Shown here one piece after another: positions 11,675 to 22,084 of a stretch of 34,536 nt of DNA. Origin of the DNA: Gelatoporia subvermispora B (Eukaryota; Basidiomycota; Agaricomycetes; Polyporales; Gelatoporiaceae). Under the pieces are notes generated by a model. It was given only the letters and a program-made list of their open reading frames with translations. It did not search any database and was not told the DNA's origin. The first letter of the stretch is position 1. Each line of letters opens with the position of its first letter. The position numbers and the translations under genes are program-made. The stretch is taken from positions 1,179,039 through 1,213,574 of the forward strand of contig KB445798.1 in assembly GCA_000320605.2 (NCBI GenBank), given 5' to 3'.

Positions 11675-12012
11675 CTAGGACTTTGGGCGCCTAGATGTGG
11701 CGTCAGCACTTTCAGCAACCTTGCAGGCAGCGCTGGCGCTTGGGACGCGCCTTTGCTTCGGTCTTGGTGCATCGACCAGTCTTGCCGCTGGACCTTTGGA
11801 GTGCCCGCTTGTCTTTGCTGCGGTCTTAGTACTTGTGCACTAGTGACCAAACTTACTCACCCCAGTCGAACTTGAGGGGGGACAAGTTGTCCCAGGCCTT
11901 CATGTCTGTATCAGCACTCACGACTTGAACCTGGCTGCCAAGATATACTCAACAAGCTCCTCAGATTGAATGATACATGGCATTTGTGTTTGTCGCCGTG
12001 TATACAAACAGT
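11675..12012 (-). pseudogene. 3' end fragment of an unrecognised gene beside the split transposase
   Basis: Minus-strand pieces read CLYTRRQTQMPCIIQSEELV then LAARFK (about 12012-11922), AWDNLSPLKFDW (11897-11861), a GTGAGT...CAG intron (11860-11818), and a basic Ala/Pro-rich tail with AARLVDAPRPKQRRVPSASA ending at a TAG (11675-11677). Composition and one good intron look genuinely coding. The link between the first two pieces is broken by a stop, and the segment between them is only 24 nt, too short for an intron. I do not recognise the family. The fragment lies within about 20 bp of the point where the C-terminal transposase half begins, so it marks one edge of the presumed nested insertion. 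Confidence 0.4.
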
Positions 12013-12118
12013 CCTTGTCACTCGAGAGTCAGAAACGGGTTTCAATTCCGATAGGTAGGTAATGGACATATTGTAGGGCGCTGGGTGCTTGGGAAGTAAA
12101 AAACCGAGACCAAGCCCT

Positions 12119-13022
12119 TTAAGATGACACGCGGATTCCAGCTCTTGTCCAGTTTCCTGTAGAACACCGTCTAATAGAATACAAATGATGGCGGCAACAA
12201 GGCAGGCGGTATGTCATTGGCGCGCCACATGTTGTTGGCTTACTCGGTGACCAGTTCCTACACTCAAACATCAGCACTGGGGCTCTCCATGCAATGAGCT
12301 GCTTGTATACCTTGACAAAAGCATTGTCGAAAATCGAAGTCCAGGAAAATAAATAAGCAACGAATGGTAGACAACATATACTTGTGGACATGAGCACCTG
12401 GAATGTAAAGTGACGATGCTCGATGTCAACGCTGTTACTCCCGAAGAGCGTCGAGCATGGTTCTAGATACGGAAGAGACTTGTTAGCGGCAGAGATAAAC
12501 GCGGGAATAAAGAGGCGATGTCCGGACAACCTCAGTCTTACCTCTAGAGATCCTAGATAGAGATATGACTTGTTAGCAGAGTGGTAAGGAAAGGCAGAGA
12601 TAAACAGGCGATGTCCGGATGACCTCAGCCTTACCTCTCTATATATTGTTGATCCTTGTGGAGGCGATGACTTGCCAGCAGAGTGGTAAAGAAAGGCGGA
12701 GATAAACAGGCAATGTCCGAATGACCTCAGTCTTACCTCTAGAGATCCTAGATAGAGAGAGGACTTGTTAGCAGAGTGGTAAGGAAAGACGGAGATAAAC
12801 AGGCAATGTCCGGACGACATCAGTCTACCTTGAGAGCTCGTTGATCCTCGTGGAAGCAATGACTCGTGGTCGCAAGTGACAGGAATGAAGTATAAAGTGA
12901 CGATGCTTGACGGTATCGCTTTTACTTCCAAAAGTGTTGAGAGTCATTTAATTTTCGGAAAAGACTTGTTAGCAGCAGAAATAAACGTGGATATATAGAG
13001 GCAATGTCCGGACGGTATTAGT
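12119..13022. repeat. Tandem array with ~90-102-bp units
   Basis: Units beginning GACTTGTTAGCAGAGTGG or a variant occur at about 12477, 12567, 12669, 12762, 12861 (most diverged) and 12963. Each continues with AGATAAACAGGCAATGTCCGGA and CCTCAGTCTTACCTC. A second motif (GTGACGATGCTTGACGG-like) occurs near 12410 and again near 12897, suggesting a higher-order repeat. The 270-codon minus-strand frame across the array (12119-12931) is periodic because the DNA is, and is not called as a gene. Confidence 0.75.
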
Positions 13023-13429
13023 TTGGCCTCCCAGGTAATGCCGAGAGCAATCCTGGATAGAAAATTGTCCTGCAAACCTTGTTCGTGCACCGTACTAGGT
13101 CTACATACAGTCACGGATATGAGCAGAACCTTTTACAGAGCTCGAATGTTGCGTGATGACAGCTGTTCTCCGGCTGTGCATATTCTGTGGATGTACAGCA
13201 TATGTCAGTGTTCTGTGGATGCCTACACATAGCGTCCTTCACCCTAAGGGTCTCAAGCTTGCGCAGCAGGAGCCACTGGGGTCTCACGATTGGCAAGTTG
13301 CAGCTCTATCTTACTGCTGCCGTCCATAGACACACCATGAACTTCGTCTGTGACCTTCGTGCGGCGCCACGTCCAGCGAAAGCTACGTTAGAGGCTGCGC
13401 ATATACGGACAGAATCATGAGACTTACGT
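13023..13429. other. No recognisable gene
   Basis: Short frames only. A small local duplication of CATAT..TCTGTGGATG lies around 13178-13225. Confidence 0.35.
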
Positions 13430-14425
13430 CTTGAGATTCCTTGGCCATCTCTCGCAGAACTGCAATGCACTTCCTCAGCTGACCAGTGAGGGGATGGCCA
13501 GCTTGGAATTCCTGTATTTCACGATTCTATTGCAGACTGGCCGTTACAACAAGTGCAGATCATGCACGCACCTCGCCCCACTGCGCCCATTCCTTGTCTT
13601 CATCCATGAGACACCCAAGGTACCAGTACACAACATCAACATCAGGGCCCCCTCCAAGCCTCTATGCTCCTTCCCCTCCATAAAACATGAGAGCCATGAG
13701 ATGCAGCTCGGACTTGCGAGTTGTGGGGAGCGCAGCCTTCACCCAATCAATGGTGATCTGACAAGGGATCTTCAAGACATTGCGGTAGAATGCACCGTCA
13801 ACAAAGCTCCACCACATTGAGACTGAGCACCGCACAATGAAGGAAGGAACTCACTTCGTGAAGACAAACGACACCATATGCCCAAATTATATGCTGTTTC
13901 CCCTCGGCCCTCACTCCGTATCCAAGGAACGGCTTCCCCTGCACATACCAATGCCAGTGTTTGTCAAAACCCTGCTGCCCTCTCAGTTTTACGTACCACA
14001 ACACAAAAGCATGAGCACCCCACACTCACCGATGAGAGAAGGACAGCCATCTCCTCGAGAAGACAGATAGGCGGTAGCCCCTTGAGCCCTTTGAACCTCT
14101 CTAACATTGCCGCACCAATGTGGCACATGCCAGACTGGTCGACGAGCTTGTTGGTGTTGATTGCTGCATGCTGTCGCTCGACACGGAGCTCTGCTGTTCC
14201 ATTGTATCATGACCTGGTCATACGCATCCCGTGTGAGTACGGGCTTGATTGCGGCGGCGGCAGCCTCGGAGACAGGGAGGAGCCAAGCTGAGCGAGTGGG
14301 GCACAGATTCGGGGGACGCTTTGCGACAACTCTGCAGTGTTTTGGTAGTTGGCATGGACATACTTGGCGAGCTTCTCGTTTGAGAGGGAGTTGTTGATGA
14401 AGTTGGCCGCAAGTGTTTAAGACTC
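13430..14425 (-). pseudogene. Unrecognised decayed multi-exon gene
   Basis: The minus strand carries a chain of coding-like segments in changing frames: LAANFINNSLSNEKLAKYVH, then NTNKLVDQSGMCHIGAAMLE with LLEEMAVLLSS, HWHWYVQGKPFLGYGVRAEG with IIWAYGVVCLHE, SFVDGAFYRNVLKIPCQITI with TTRKSELHLMALMFYGGEG, and WYLGCLMDEDKEWAQWGE. GTGAGT- and GTGCGT-like donors and pyrimidine-rich acceptors sit between some of them. A stop follows GGEGA and at least one frameshift is needed near 14210. The protein does not match a family I can name. The pieces look like a duplicated host gene rather than transposase. Because it lies in the DNA separating the two transposase halves, it may have been carried in with that insertion. 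Confidence 0.4.
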
Positions 14426-14929
14426 AGAGGATCCCTTGATTGTAAACGACGAACACAGCGCGGAGACCGCAGTAAGCGAAAATCAAGAGCCTTCGCAGTT
14501 TCAGCGGTATTTGTTGTCTGTTGGCAGGCAGTACAGCCTTGTGAGCAGGGACTAATGGAGGAAGAAGTCAAGATTTCAAGACTTGAGTGACGACAGCACT
14601 GCAATCAGAAGACATCCTGCTGTGCTGCATAGACGCTCGAGCCTAAAACATCCATCTCAGATTACCAGATTGGCGAGCAATGTCCTGCTGTGCGACATGA
14701 ATAAATATCAAATAAGTACATACTACAATAACTAAACATATGTGCTATCGACTATGGTTTTTGATAGTATGGGAATAGGGGACCAATCTTCACGAATATC
14801 CATAATCTTGGCCGACACTAGCAGCAACTCCGCACCTTACGCCTACTCCACGCGGTAGATCAGATTGTCAACATTGAACATCACAACAGGGACAGGAGAA
14901 AATATTGGTGAACTGGACGGAGATGGGGT
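14426..14929. other. No recognisable gene
   Basis: AT-richer spacer between two minus-strand pseudogenes. Frames are short and unsupported. Confidence 0.35.
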
Positions 14930-15890
14930 TTGGACCACGCAGGAGCCGGTTCCTGGAACTCGTACAACACGGTGTATATCGTAGTAAGTGCAGTGTAGAT
15001 CTCTTCACTGACCTGGGCAGGGAAGAAGGATAGCAGGTTAGTATCATATTTAATGCAGAGGAATATATCTCAGCCAGCGTACCGACCAGGTGATGATGCC
15101 TCCCAATAATAGAAGATATGTACCTTTGCCCTCGTGAGCACAACCATGCGGGACATGAAGATCAGTAGCACGACCTTCGGTTTGATCATGCTGTAGGTGA
15201 GACCAGGGAACAGCTGCATGACAAGGTTAATGACATGGCTAGTGTGACAACGTCTCCATGGTACGTACCTCTGGCTCAAAACTGCTGAACTGTTTGTGGC
15301 TGTACAGGAAACCCGCTAACCAAATGGAGAATTCACGTCGCGACTACCCATGGTGTTTTGGATCTTGAGCTCGGAGAAATTTGGATCGAACTCGAGCTTC
15401 TGCACGATACGTGCAGACTTGCGTGATGCAAGGCACGTGTTGTCCTCAGACTTGGCACCGGTAACGACCAGTTTACCTGACACAAAGATGAGCACGGCCA
15501 TCTTCAGGTCACAGACACGCATGATGACAGCCGTGAAAGGCTGGAGGACGCAGACACAGAAGTCCGACGAAGTATCAAATATACATACCTTGGGGCGGTA
15601 CTCTGCGTTGCGCGTGATCGTCTTGAGGTCCAACCAGCGGTCAAGGTTGGGGGCCGGTGTCGGGAAATGGTTTGGAGCCGCGGGACAATTCCCTTAACGG
15701 CAGTGATGTGTAGCGGCTCGAGCGTCAGTAATGTGGGGGTAGCAAATATTGTAGACGGGATAGGATTTGAGGGATCAGCGAAAGCGCTGGCTGCGACTGC
15801 GGTAGCTGCTGCTGTCGCGAATAGGCAGGCTGCTGTATTTGTTGTGCCGGGAACACTGCTGTTGGCGCAGGTACAGGTGTGAGGCGTGGT
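14930..15890 (-). pseudogene. TATA-binding protein (TBP) pseudogene with introns
   Basis: TBP is the saddle-shaped TATA-box-binding subunit of TFIID. The minus strand follows it in order. A Gln/Ala/Pro-rich leader precedes GIVPRLQ near 15690, then [22 protein letters not shown] with [37 protein letters not shown] and [15 protein letters not shown]. After a shift come GFLYSHKQFSSFEPE, LFPGLTYSMIKPKVVLLIF and VSEEIYTALTTIYTVLYEF. Introns remain after RPK, FEPE and LTRAK, so this is a DNA-level duplicate, not a retrocopy. It is broken: the start of the core is scrambled, a stop follows SPFG, and the second repeat has changed from the usual SGK to SRM. The functional gene should lie elsewhere in the genome. 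Confidence 0.85.
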
Positions 15891-15959
15891 GAGTGCAAGG
15901 TTAGAGGGACCAGGAGGCTGGGAACACTGAGTGTTATAACAGATAAAGACATACTTTGT

Positions 15960-16383
15960 GATATGGAAGATTGCTATAGAGTAAGGTAATCGGCACAGAT
16001 GAGAGATGGATGTTAGAGATCGCCACACAATACATGAGAACTCAGGGACCATCAGCGCGGAACAAGATCGAACAAAACAACACTTGTCAATGTACTCAGG
16101 ACGCATAAGAGTGCTGTTACTGTTGGTAAAGATGAGGAGTTTCTTGAAGTTGATATAAACAAGCGAATCATGATGAACGAGACAAGTGTGATGGGATGAC
16201 GGGAGTCATCTGGATGTCAGATGTCAGTATGATCAATCCACGTTTAGGAGCCAATATACTGTACCACTGAGCGAGCATTAGCTACGCAATAAACCTCTGG
16301 CATAACATGTATGTTAGCGTGATCTTAAACATACGGAGAGAACTCTACAAGAGCCCTCGTGCATGATCAGATGAACTCACCTG
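15960..16383. other. Spacer downstream of the Plavaka transposase
   Basis: I see no coding region. A Plavaka terminal repeat would be expected around here, but I could not pair this stretch convincingly with 25.6-26.1 kb; only an 11-bp GAGTGCTGT-type match was found. Confidence 0.35.
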
Positions 16384-18830
16384 CTATGGCTCGAAGAGCA
16401 GCTCAAACACATGATGGTCGATGTACTTGTTGACATAGAATGTGCTGTACGCCAGCAGTGCGTTGTGGGGCATGACTTCATTGGGAACAGGTACTCCTGG
16501 TGGGAAAACGGGCATCAGATGCGCAGCACGCAGTATAGACTCCAAGTCGATGACTTGGAGGTTTGGCCAGTCCCGATCACCATCCACAAACTCAGGCTTG
16601 ACAACCCAGAAGCCTGTCAGGCTGTCTGGCATCTCGCTAGCGACTTTGTACCAGTGGACTAGCGCGCAGGAATACTTTTTGTACCGGTGCTTGAAGCTGT
16701 AGAAAAGTAGCACACGAGCAACCGCGAGCCCACGCATACCAGGAAGATCATTGCCTTGTTTGACAAAGACGTTGTCGAAGCGTGGCGGCCCTTTGTACCA
16801 CGATGGCGTGGTGTGGATATGCTCACGGTGCATCCCACCCGGTCCGCAGGGGTCGCTAGGTGCATAGAACGTTGCTGCAGCTGAAGAAAATGTATAGATT
16901 TTTGCCCGAATGATGGGGAATTCTTCTGCGTGGACATTGTTTTCACTAGAATCATAGGGAGAGTTAGAATGTAGCTTATCGTAGAGGAACTGGCGCGTGA
17001 GCTCAGGAAGGCGCGGCTGCTTGATCTGGGCCGAAAGTTCTGTCAGATCTTTTGAGGCTGTGCGCACTGGGGGACCGCTAGATATGAGTAAAGAGGATAT
17101 GTCAGGCAGAACAAGTGACTTACGGGATGTTTGCGCCATGTCCATGTAAGACATGACCCTCGGTCCAGCGACTTCTTCGGAGTCCTCAGTGTTATCAACT
17201 GCACTTTCCGGTTGACGGGGTGCAGCTGCAGCCTCTGGCACGTAGACGTGACCTGCAGGAATGTCGTCGTCGTCGTCGTCATCTTCAGACGATTCTTCAG
17301 CCCCTGTTAGTCAAAGTGTTAGAGTCACGAGAGCCAGACTCAGCGGTGTATATCAACCTAATAGACGATAAATGTATGTCAGGAGTGGCTCTTCAAGCAT
17401 GCCCCTCTTCTTGAAGTCAACGCGGCAGGCTGCAAGCTTGTCCACACATTGATTGATCTTCAGCATCTGGCCCATGGCCTTGTACTTGCTGGACCGACGC
17501 CACGGCACCTTCACGGCATCGATGTGTTTTGATTCCGTGATGGACGTGCAGATGCCGTTGGGCGCGCCAAATAGTTTGATCATATCGTAGTAATGGACCA
17601 TAGAATGCTGACGAGGGAGGGCAAATCCGCTTGGGCGAACGCCTGCAGTCTGGAAAATTGTCCGGTACTTGTGAAAGCGCTTGAGTGCCTTGTCGAGACG
17701 ATCCAGAGTCGAGTCTGTGAAGACGTTGTGGCGCGCAAGGTAACAGAAGTTGAGAAAAGCCGCGAACGTCTTCACGATGTTGTCCGGGACGTACCCGACA
17801 ATTGCGGGTAGGTACACCTAAATTTATGTGTTGAGTTCTTATACGACAGCGGAAGGATGAGCACAAACTTTCATGAGGGCCTTAGAATCATCGCCCGTCC
17901 ACTGCTTGAACTTGCGGCCTTCCGGAAATCATCTCAACTTCGAAAACAGTGGGGCTGCAGCGATTCTATAGAATATATCTTGTCGTACCAATTCTATGTG
18001 GTCCCGGAATGCACGCACCTCCGATCAATTTCGGCAAGTATCTGGTCCGCGCCGGCTCTACCATGTTCAATAACAAGATAGTCTTCGACCCAATTGACCA
18101 AGTGGTCCTTGAATGTACCCTTGATGAGTTGATGCAGAAGATCTGGGGCGATCAACTGGTGAATATCTGCCCGCGGGAAGTCATTCGCGAACGGCTGTTA
18201 CAGTAGGTCAGTACTTGGCTCAAGGATGAGGAAGAGAAGAGAGAGAGAGAGAAAGAAAGAAAGAAACATGAAAGAATCGATCTCCTGTGCCGTGCGGCCT
18301 CGATCTTCATGTTCGTCTGTGACGTCGACAATGAAATCTCTTTGCTTCGAACTTGGAATGCGAACACAGACACATGAGCAATGGAATGCTACGGCCAAGG
18401 TCCATTGCCCTCAGAGTACTTTGTACGCATCGCGTTTTGCGTGTGAGATGTGTCGCCTGGCGACAAGCAGGGAAAATGAGATGATGGGTGGGCACCGATG
18501 CATGTGGTCATGGCGCCAGGACAGCTGTCCACAAGTCAAGGCAGTGGAATAGGACAGTCCACTCCGCGCCAGGAATCGAGCAACTGTAGAGTGGGGAGAC
18601 GGTGAGTAAAGCTGGAGAAATGAAGTATCGAGGGAGCGCATATGTTTGCCAGCACGATGTGAACGTCGATCATAGCCGATCGCGCAGCGTTTGAGCTAAT
18701 ATCTGCGTGGAATGAGCAGATGTATAGCATCCAAAACACTCCCGTTCGACAAGCAGCAGCGCGAAAACACCTGATGTATCCAGTCCACTCGCTCCTCAAC
18801 GGCTGCTAGTAATTCCTCACCCACATGCAC

Positions 18831-18926
18831 CCCTCACCGACCCCCTCACCGACCCCCTCACCAAATTCCTCGCCAAATCCCTCGTAGATTCCCTCATCGA
18901 TTCCCTCACCGATTCCCTCGCCTCAC
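18831..18926. repeat. 12-bp minisatellite, about 8 units
   Basis: Units are variants of CCCTCACCGACC (CCCTCACCAAAT, CCCTCATCGATT and so on) in register. The array ends about 30 bp beyond the stop codon of the dsRBD gene, in its 3' flank. Confidence 0.8.
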
Positions 18927-18955
18927 CTCGCTACAAAACCACTCTGCCGTGCACT

Positions 18956-19311
18956 TCAGAACGGTAACATCGACTTCAAGCCTTGCAGGCCACGTTTGGC
19001 GGCGCGTTTGGCAGCAGTGCGTTTGGTCGTCCCAATACCGACACTGCAAAGCACACCGGATACTGGTCTCCGAGGTAAGTCATCCTGTAGATGTGATTTA
19101 TTGCATTACTTACCGTACACGCGAACCTGCCAGGTCACCCAGTGCTGAGGCCTCAGTTGCTGTGACTCCCAGACGACGTCTGACTGCATCCCAAGACGCT
19201 GCAGCTCATTGTTGAATATTGTCCTGAAATCTGCGCCATAGCGTCAACAAACACTACCAAGACATTGTGAGGTATCATTTCCTTACCTTCCTGAGCACTG
19301 TTTGCTGACAT
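18956..19311 (-). CDS. Small double-stranded-RNA-binding-domain protein (82 aa), nested in the Plavaka intron
   Basis: Three minus-strand exons (19311-19287, 19230-19114, 19062-18956) with introns of 56 and 51 nt (GTAAGG...CAG, GTAAGT...CAG) give an uninterrupted 82-codon frame from ATG to TGA. The protein is essentially one dsRBD. Helix 1 is DFRTIFNNELQRLGMQ (9-24). Strand 1 is VVWESQQ, the loop is RPQH (35-38), and strand 2 is TWQVRVYV. The signature GIGTTKRTAAKRAAKRGLQG (56-75) corresponds to GxGxSKKxAKxxAAxxAL, with Ala at the second conserved Lys but Lys at the next residue. The fold binds dsRNA non-specifically and is found in Dicer, RNase III, ADAR and small stand-alone proteins. Exon 1 is only 25 nt, so the start is the least certain part. 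Upstream is TCATAAACC, a weak TATA. Transcription would run with the Plavaka gene. RNA-silencing interference is only a speculation. Confidence 0.72.
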
Positions 19312-19968
19312 TGAGCGAGACGTCGAAGGTTTATGATACGGGTGATGGTGGTCGCGGGAGGGAATGAGGCCGCAGAGGCGCCCGAACACGATTCATCCCA
19401 CGACAAGCCAGAGCGCACTAGGGCTGCCTCAGAGACTTGGACGGGTATGCGCCCTCCACAAAGACAGCCGCGACAGCCCATGCTGCATCTCGCGAACGTT
19501 GAGGAATGCAATGGCATGCGTGGACGGGCGCCTGTATGCCCAAGGTGTGTATATTGGCATTCTGCATGATTGTACAGCCCGCGTCGACAGGCAGGAGGCC
19601 CTTTCTTGCGCACGTTTCACGCAGGGTGACTGATGTGCTAACGATCGTCTTCGTGAGACACGTCAAGACCCACGTTGTTCGCCCAAGCCTGCAAGTACAA
19701 ATATGCGCTGCGTGGGCTGCGAGTTGTGAATTGGGAGCGGCGACGAGTGGGGTATCAAAGATATCAGGGGGGGGGATCTGCAGTTGTCTAGCCTGTCAGA
19801 CAATCCAGAGATCTTGTTGACGGTCACTTGCAATCCAGCGTCCAGCTTCGATGGTTCAACCCGCCTGCGGAGTGCACAAATGGAATGCGAAAAAGGTGAT
19901 CAAATGATTAGGAGACAAGCCAAATGGAACAGAAGGAGGAGGCGAAGAAAATTAAACTGAAGGTATTA
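19312..19968. other. 5' flank of the dsRBD gene inside the intron
   Basis: The minus strand is open near 19418-19666 (contains LPVDAGCTIMQNANIHTLGI and VFVEGAYPSKSL), which looks somewhat coding, but I find no domain and no exon link to the dsRBD frame. A G8 run lies at about 19769. Promoter and leader of the nested gene would have to be here. Confidence 0.3.
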
Positions 19969-21867
19969 CCATGATATCGCCAACGAGGCCATAATTATCC
20001 CAAACTTGTCCGAGCTCATATCGTTCCACCAGAAGCTCCGTGTATGATCGTTTGCGAAGGACTCTGCGGTGTGATTCAAGATCCGGTGGGGCGGCTGTAC
20101 ATCTTTTGGGTAAAGTCAGACTAGTATACGAGAATGCTTGCAACAAACATACTTCGGACACCAGCCTTGCACGATGCAAGCGGCAAGCGTTTGTTCCGGA
20201 TAGTCTGCAATGAACGGACCTAATCCGAAGATGATTCGACGGAAATGTCCATCGGGACATCGGAATACTGCAGGTCGTGTCATAGCCGGCTTAAGATGAT
20301 GCATTATAGCTGCCACCGTTGTGTGATATAATTGGCGTCGAAATTTACGAAACAGGGGGTCCTTCTCGGAATGCCTGTCAGCTAAGGGACTGTGAGTTTC
20401 ATCAGTGAATGGGCAACAATTGAAGGACCTTTCGGAAGAGCGAGAAACCCGATCACAACAACGGCGTTACGGTGTGCTCGTCGGACGTTGTTATGTACGT
20501 TTCCGAGCGATAGATATATGGGATAATACTCGTTATTCCCAGTAGCGACTGACACAGTCGTCTTATCGCTCCCAAGAATCAACGGGCAAAACATAGCGCC
20601 CTCCGAATCGATTTGCGGATCCTCATGGATTAAGTCCTAGCTCAGGCACGTGAGCCACCAAAATAGGCAAGTGTCTGAACACCGACCGCTTGATTCCAAG
20701 CCCAATCTCCAGACATAAAGTCTCTACGACGCAGGCCGTCATCCTCAGTATGGTCGCGGATGGGCGTGTAATCGAACTCGCCGTCGAAGTCAGGGTTGGA
20801 CAGTAAATTTCGGACAACGTCACGTGGATTACGATACCATACGTCGTAGCATTCGGTCTTCCACCCAGGCGTAGGTCCGGGAGTGGGTTCGGACTCTGCA
20901 TCAGTGTCGTGGTACCAGAACTGCATCGAGTCCCAAGGTAAATCACCAAGAGGCGCCGAGTCGATCCGCTGGTGCAGCTTCTTCGAATTCTTGAACGGAG
21001 GCTCATCGCCATGTCTCGCAAGTGTCGCAGCCCACAGCTTCGACAGGATCTTGTAATCGCCACTAGACATCTTATTACGCGTGTACAGGAAATTGGCTGT
21101 CTCAAATTGAACACGATCTTCAAAGGGCGTCCAATCGCCTACACCTGGAGGATCAGGGCGTGGGACTGGTGGAGCACCCGCCGGCAGGAACTGCCCTGTA
21201 GCATTACATGGCTTTGCTATAGGGAGTTAGCGTCAGGACTATCGTGCCACACATGCGAACATGGCGTACCACTCAAGTGAGGATGGGTCTTTCGGGTTAT
21301 AAAAGACTCGTCTTCTTCTTCCTGTCGGGATGCGTGCTCGCTATCATCATCTTGGAGTATGTTTGCAAACCCCAGGTCGTCGTCACTGTCACTGATATCG
21401 CCTAAGAACGGGTCGTCTTCGTTGTCAGGTTCTGGCACGTCCCACCGCACAGCGTCGTCATCTTCGGCAAATTCTGGGTTGAGCGCCGGGCTCACTGCTG
21501 TATCTGTATGGTCAGCGTTCTCATTAGGTATGTTGTCAATGTCTGATTCATCTTCAGATGGTATATGCAATCTAGCCTCCATCTCCCGGATATCCACATT
21601 GCTGCTCACAACCATGGGTACCTCATAGTCTGAGGATCCGTCTGTGGAGCCAGTGGTAGGATGGGATGCGCCAGATCCGCTGCTGGAAGAGTCGGAGCTC
21701 TGAGCCCTGTATATTGCGACATTGGGCGGCTTATGAGAATGGAAAGTTTGTCGATGTCTCTTGAGACCGCCGTGACTGACGAAAGGGCCGTTCCCGCAGA
21801 TAGAACACATGGTCTCCACCGATTGTGGGTGGATTCTCCTGAAATCATCACTTGAAGGGCCTTGCAT

Positions 21868-22084
21868 TCTGCGACTGGAAGAGGAAGGTATGACTTGCGT
21901 CGGTAAGCAGTGGACCTAGTCGGTACGCTCAGTCACGGACTGTGAGAATTTGCGCCGAAACGTTTCAAGTCCCAGGGCGCGGCGACATGGGCTCTCACCT
22001 TGCCACGTACGTACAACGCGCCCTGGGCGCCTTGTTCTCAACCACAATACTCACCTTCGACTTTCTGCTCGCTCCCCGCCCACT
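21868..22084. promoter_or_regulatory. Divergent intergenic region between the Plavaka gene and its neighbour
   Basis: 217 bp separate the two head-to-head start codons, so this must hold both leaders and probably both promoters. I see no clear TATA box. Confidence 0.4.

Larger units (their letters stand above)
18195..19969 (-). other. Oversized (1,775-nt) intron of the Plavaka gene carrying a nested gene
   Basis: The donor (ATG|GTAATACC at 19969) and acceptor (TACTGACCTACTGTAACAG at 18195) join GLVGDIM to [13 protein letters not shown] in frame, as expected for the family. The gene's other introns are 47-65 nt. The extra 1.7 kb holds a dsRBD gene, an 8 x 12-bp minisatellite and a purine-rich microsatellite (about 18237-18268). 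I could not find a clear target duplication marking the insertion. Confidence 0.75.
16384..21867 (-). pseudogene. Plavaka-family DNA transposase (near-complete, one nonsense codon)
   Basis: Ten minus-strand exons: 21867-21270, 21216-20687, 20621-20429, 20381-20153, 20102-19970, 18194-18019, 17965-17869, 17817-17358, 17303-16384 (the last could itself contain a 46-nt GTAAGT...CTAG segment near 17120, read here as exon). Frames close at every junction, giving about 1,110 codons. A C2H2 finger (C21, C24, H38, H43) is followed by an acidic region, [148 protein letters not shown] and ITESKHIDAVKVPWRRSS, then a C-terminal domain (FYAPSDPCGPGG, VNKYIDHH). This order matches Plavaka transposases (KDZ superfamily), which excise and insert the element. 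The only clear lesion is TGA for CGA at 17929-17931. Confidence 0.9.

Noticed and set aside
12119..12931. 270-codon minus-strand frame
   Set aside because: It runs through the 90-102-bp tandem array; its apparent repeat protein (SLEVRLRSFGH-type units) follows the DNA periodicity and has no start context, introns or domain.
15960..16383. Terminal inverted repeats of the Plavaka element between this spacer and 25.6-26.1 kb
   Set aside because: The best match by eye was about 11 bp, not above chance for windows of this size.
18949..19078. Plus-strand FG-repeat-like peptide (GAFGSSAFGRPN), suggesting a captured nucleoporin exon
   Set aside because: It is antisense to the dsRBD signature exon on the minus strand. 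The minus-strand reading has splice sites at both ends, closes in frame and matches a whole domain, so the FG-like peptide is a shadow.
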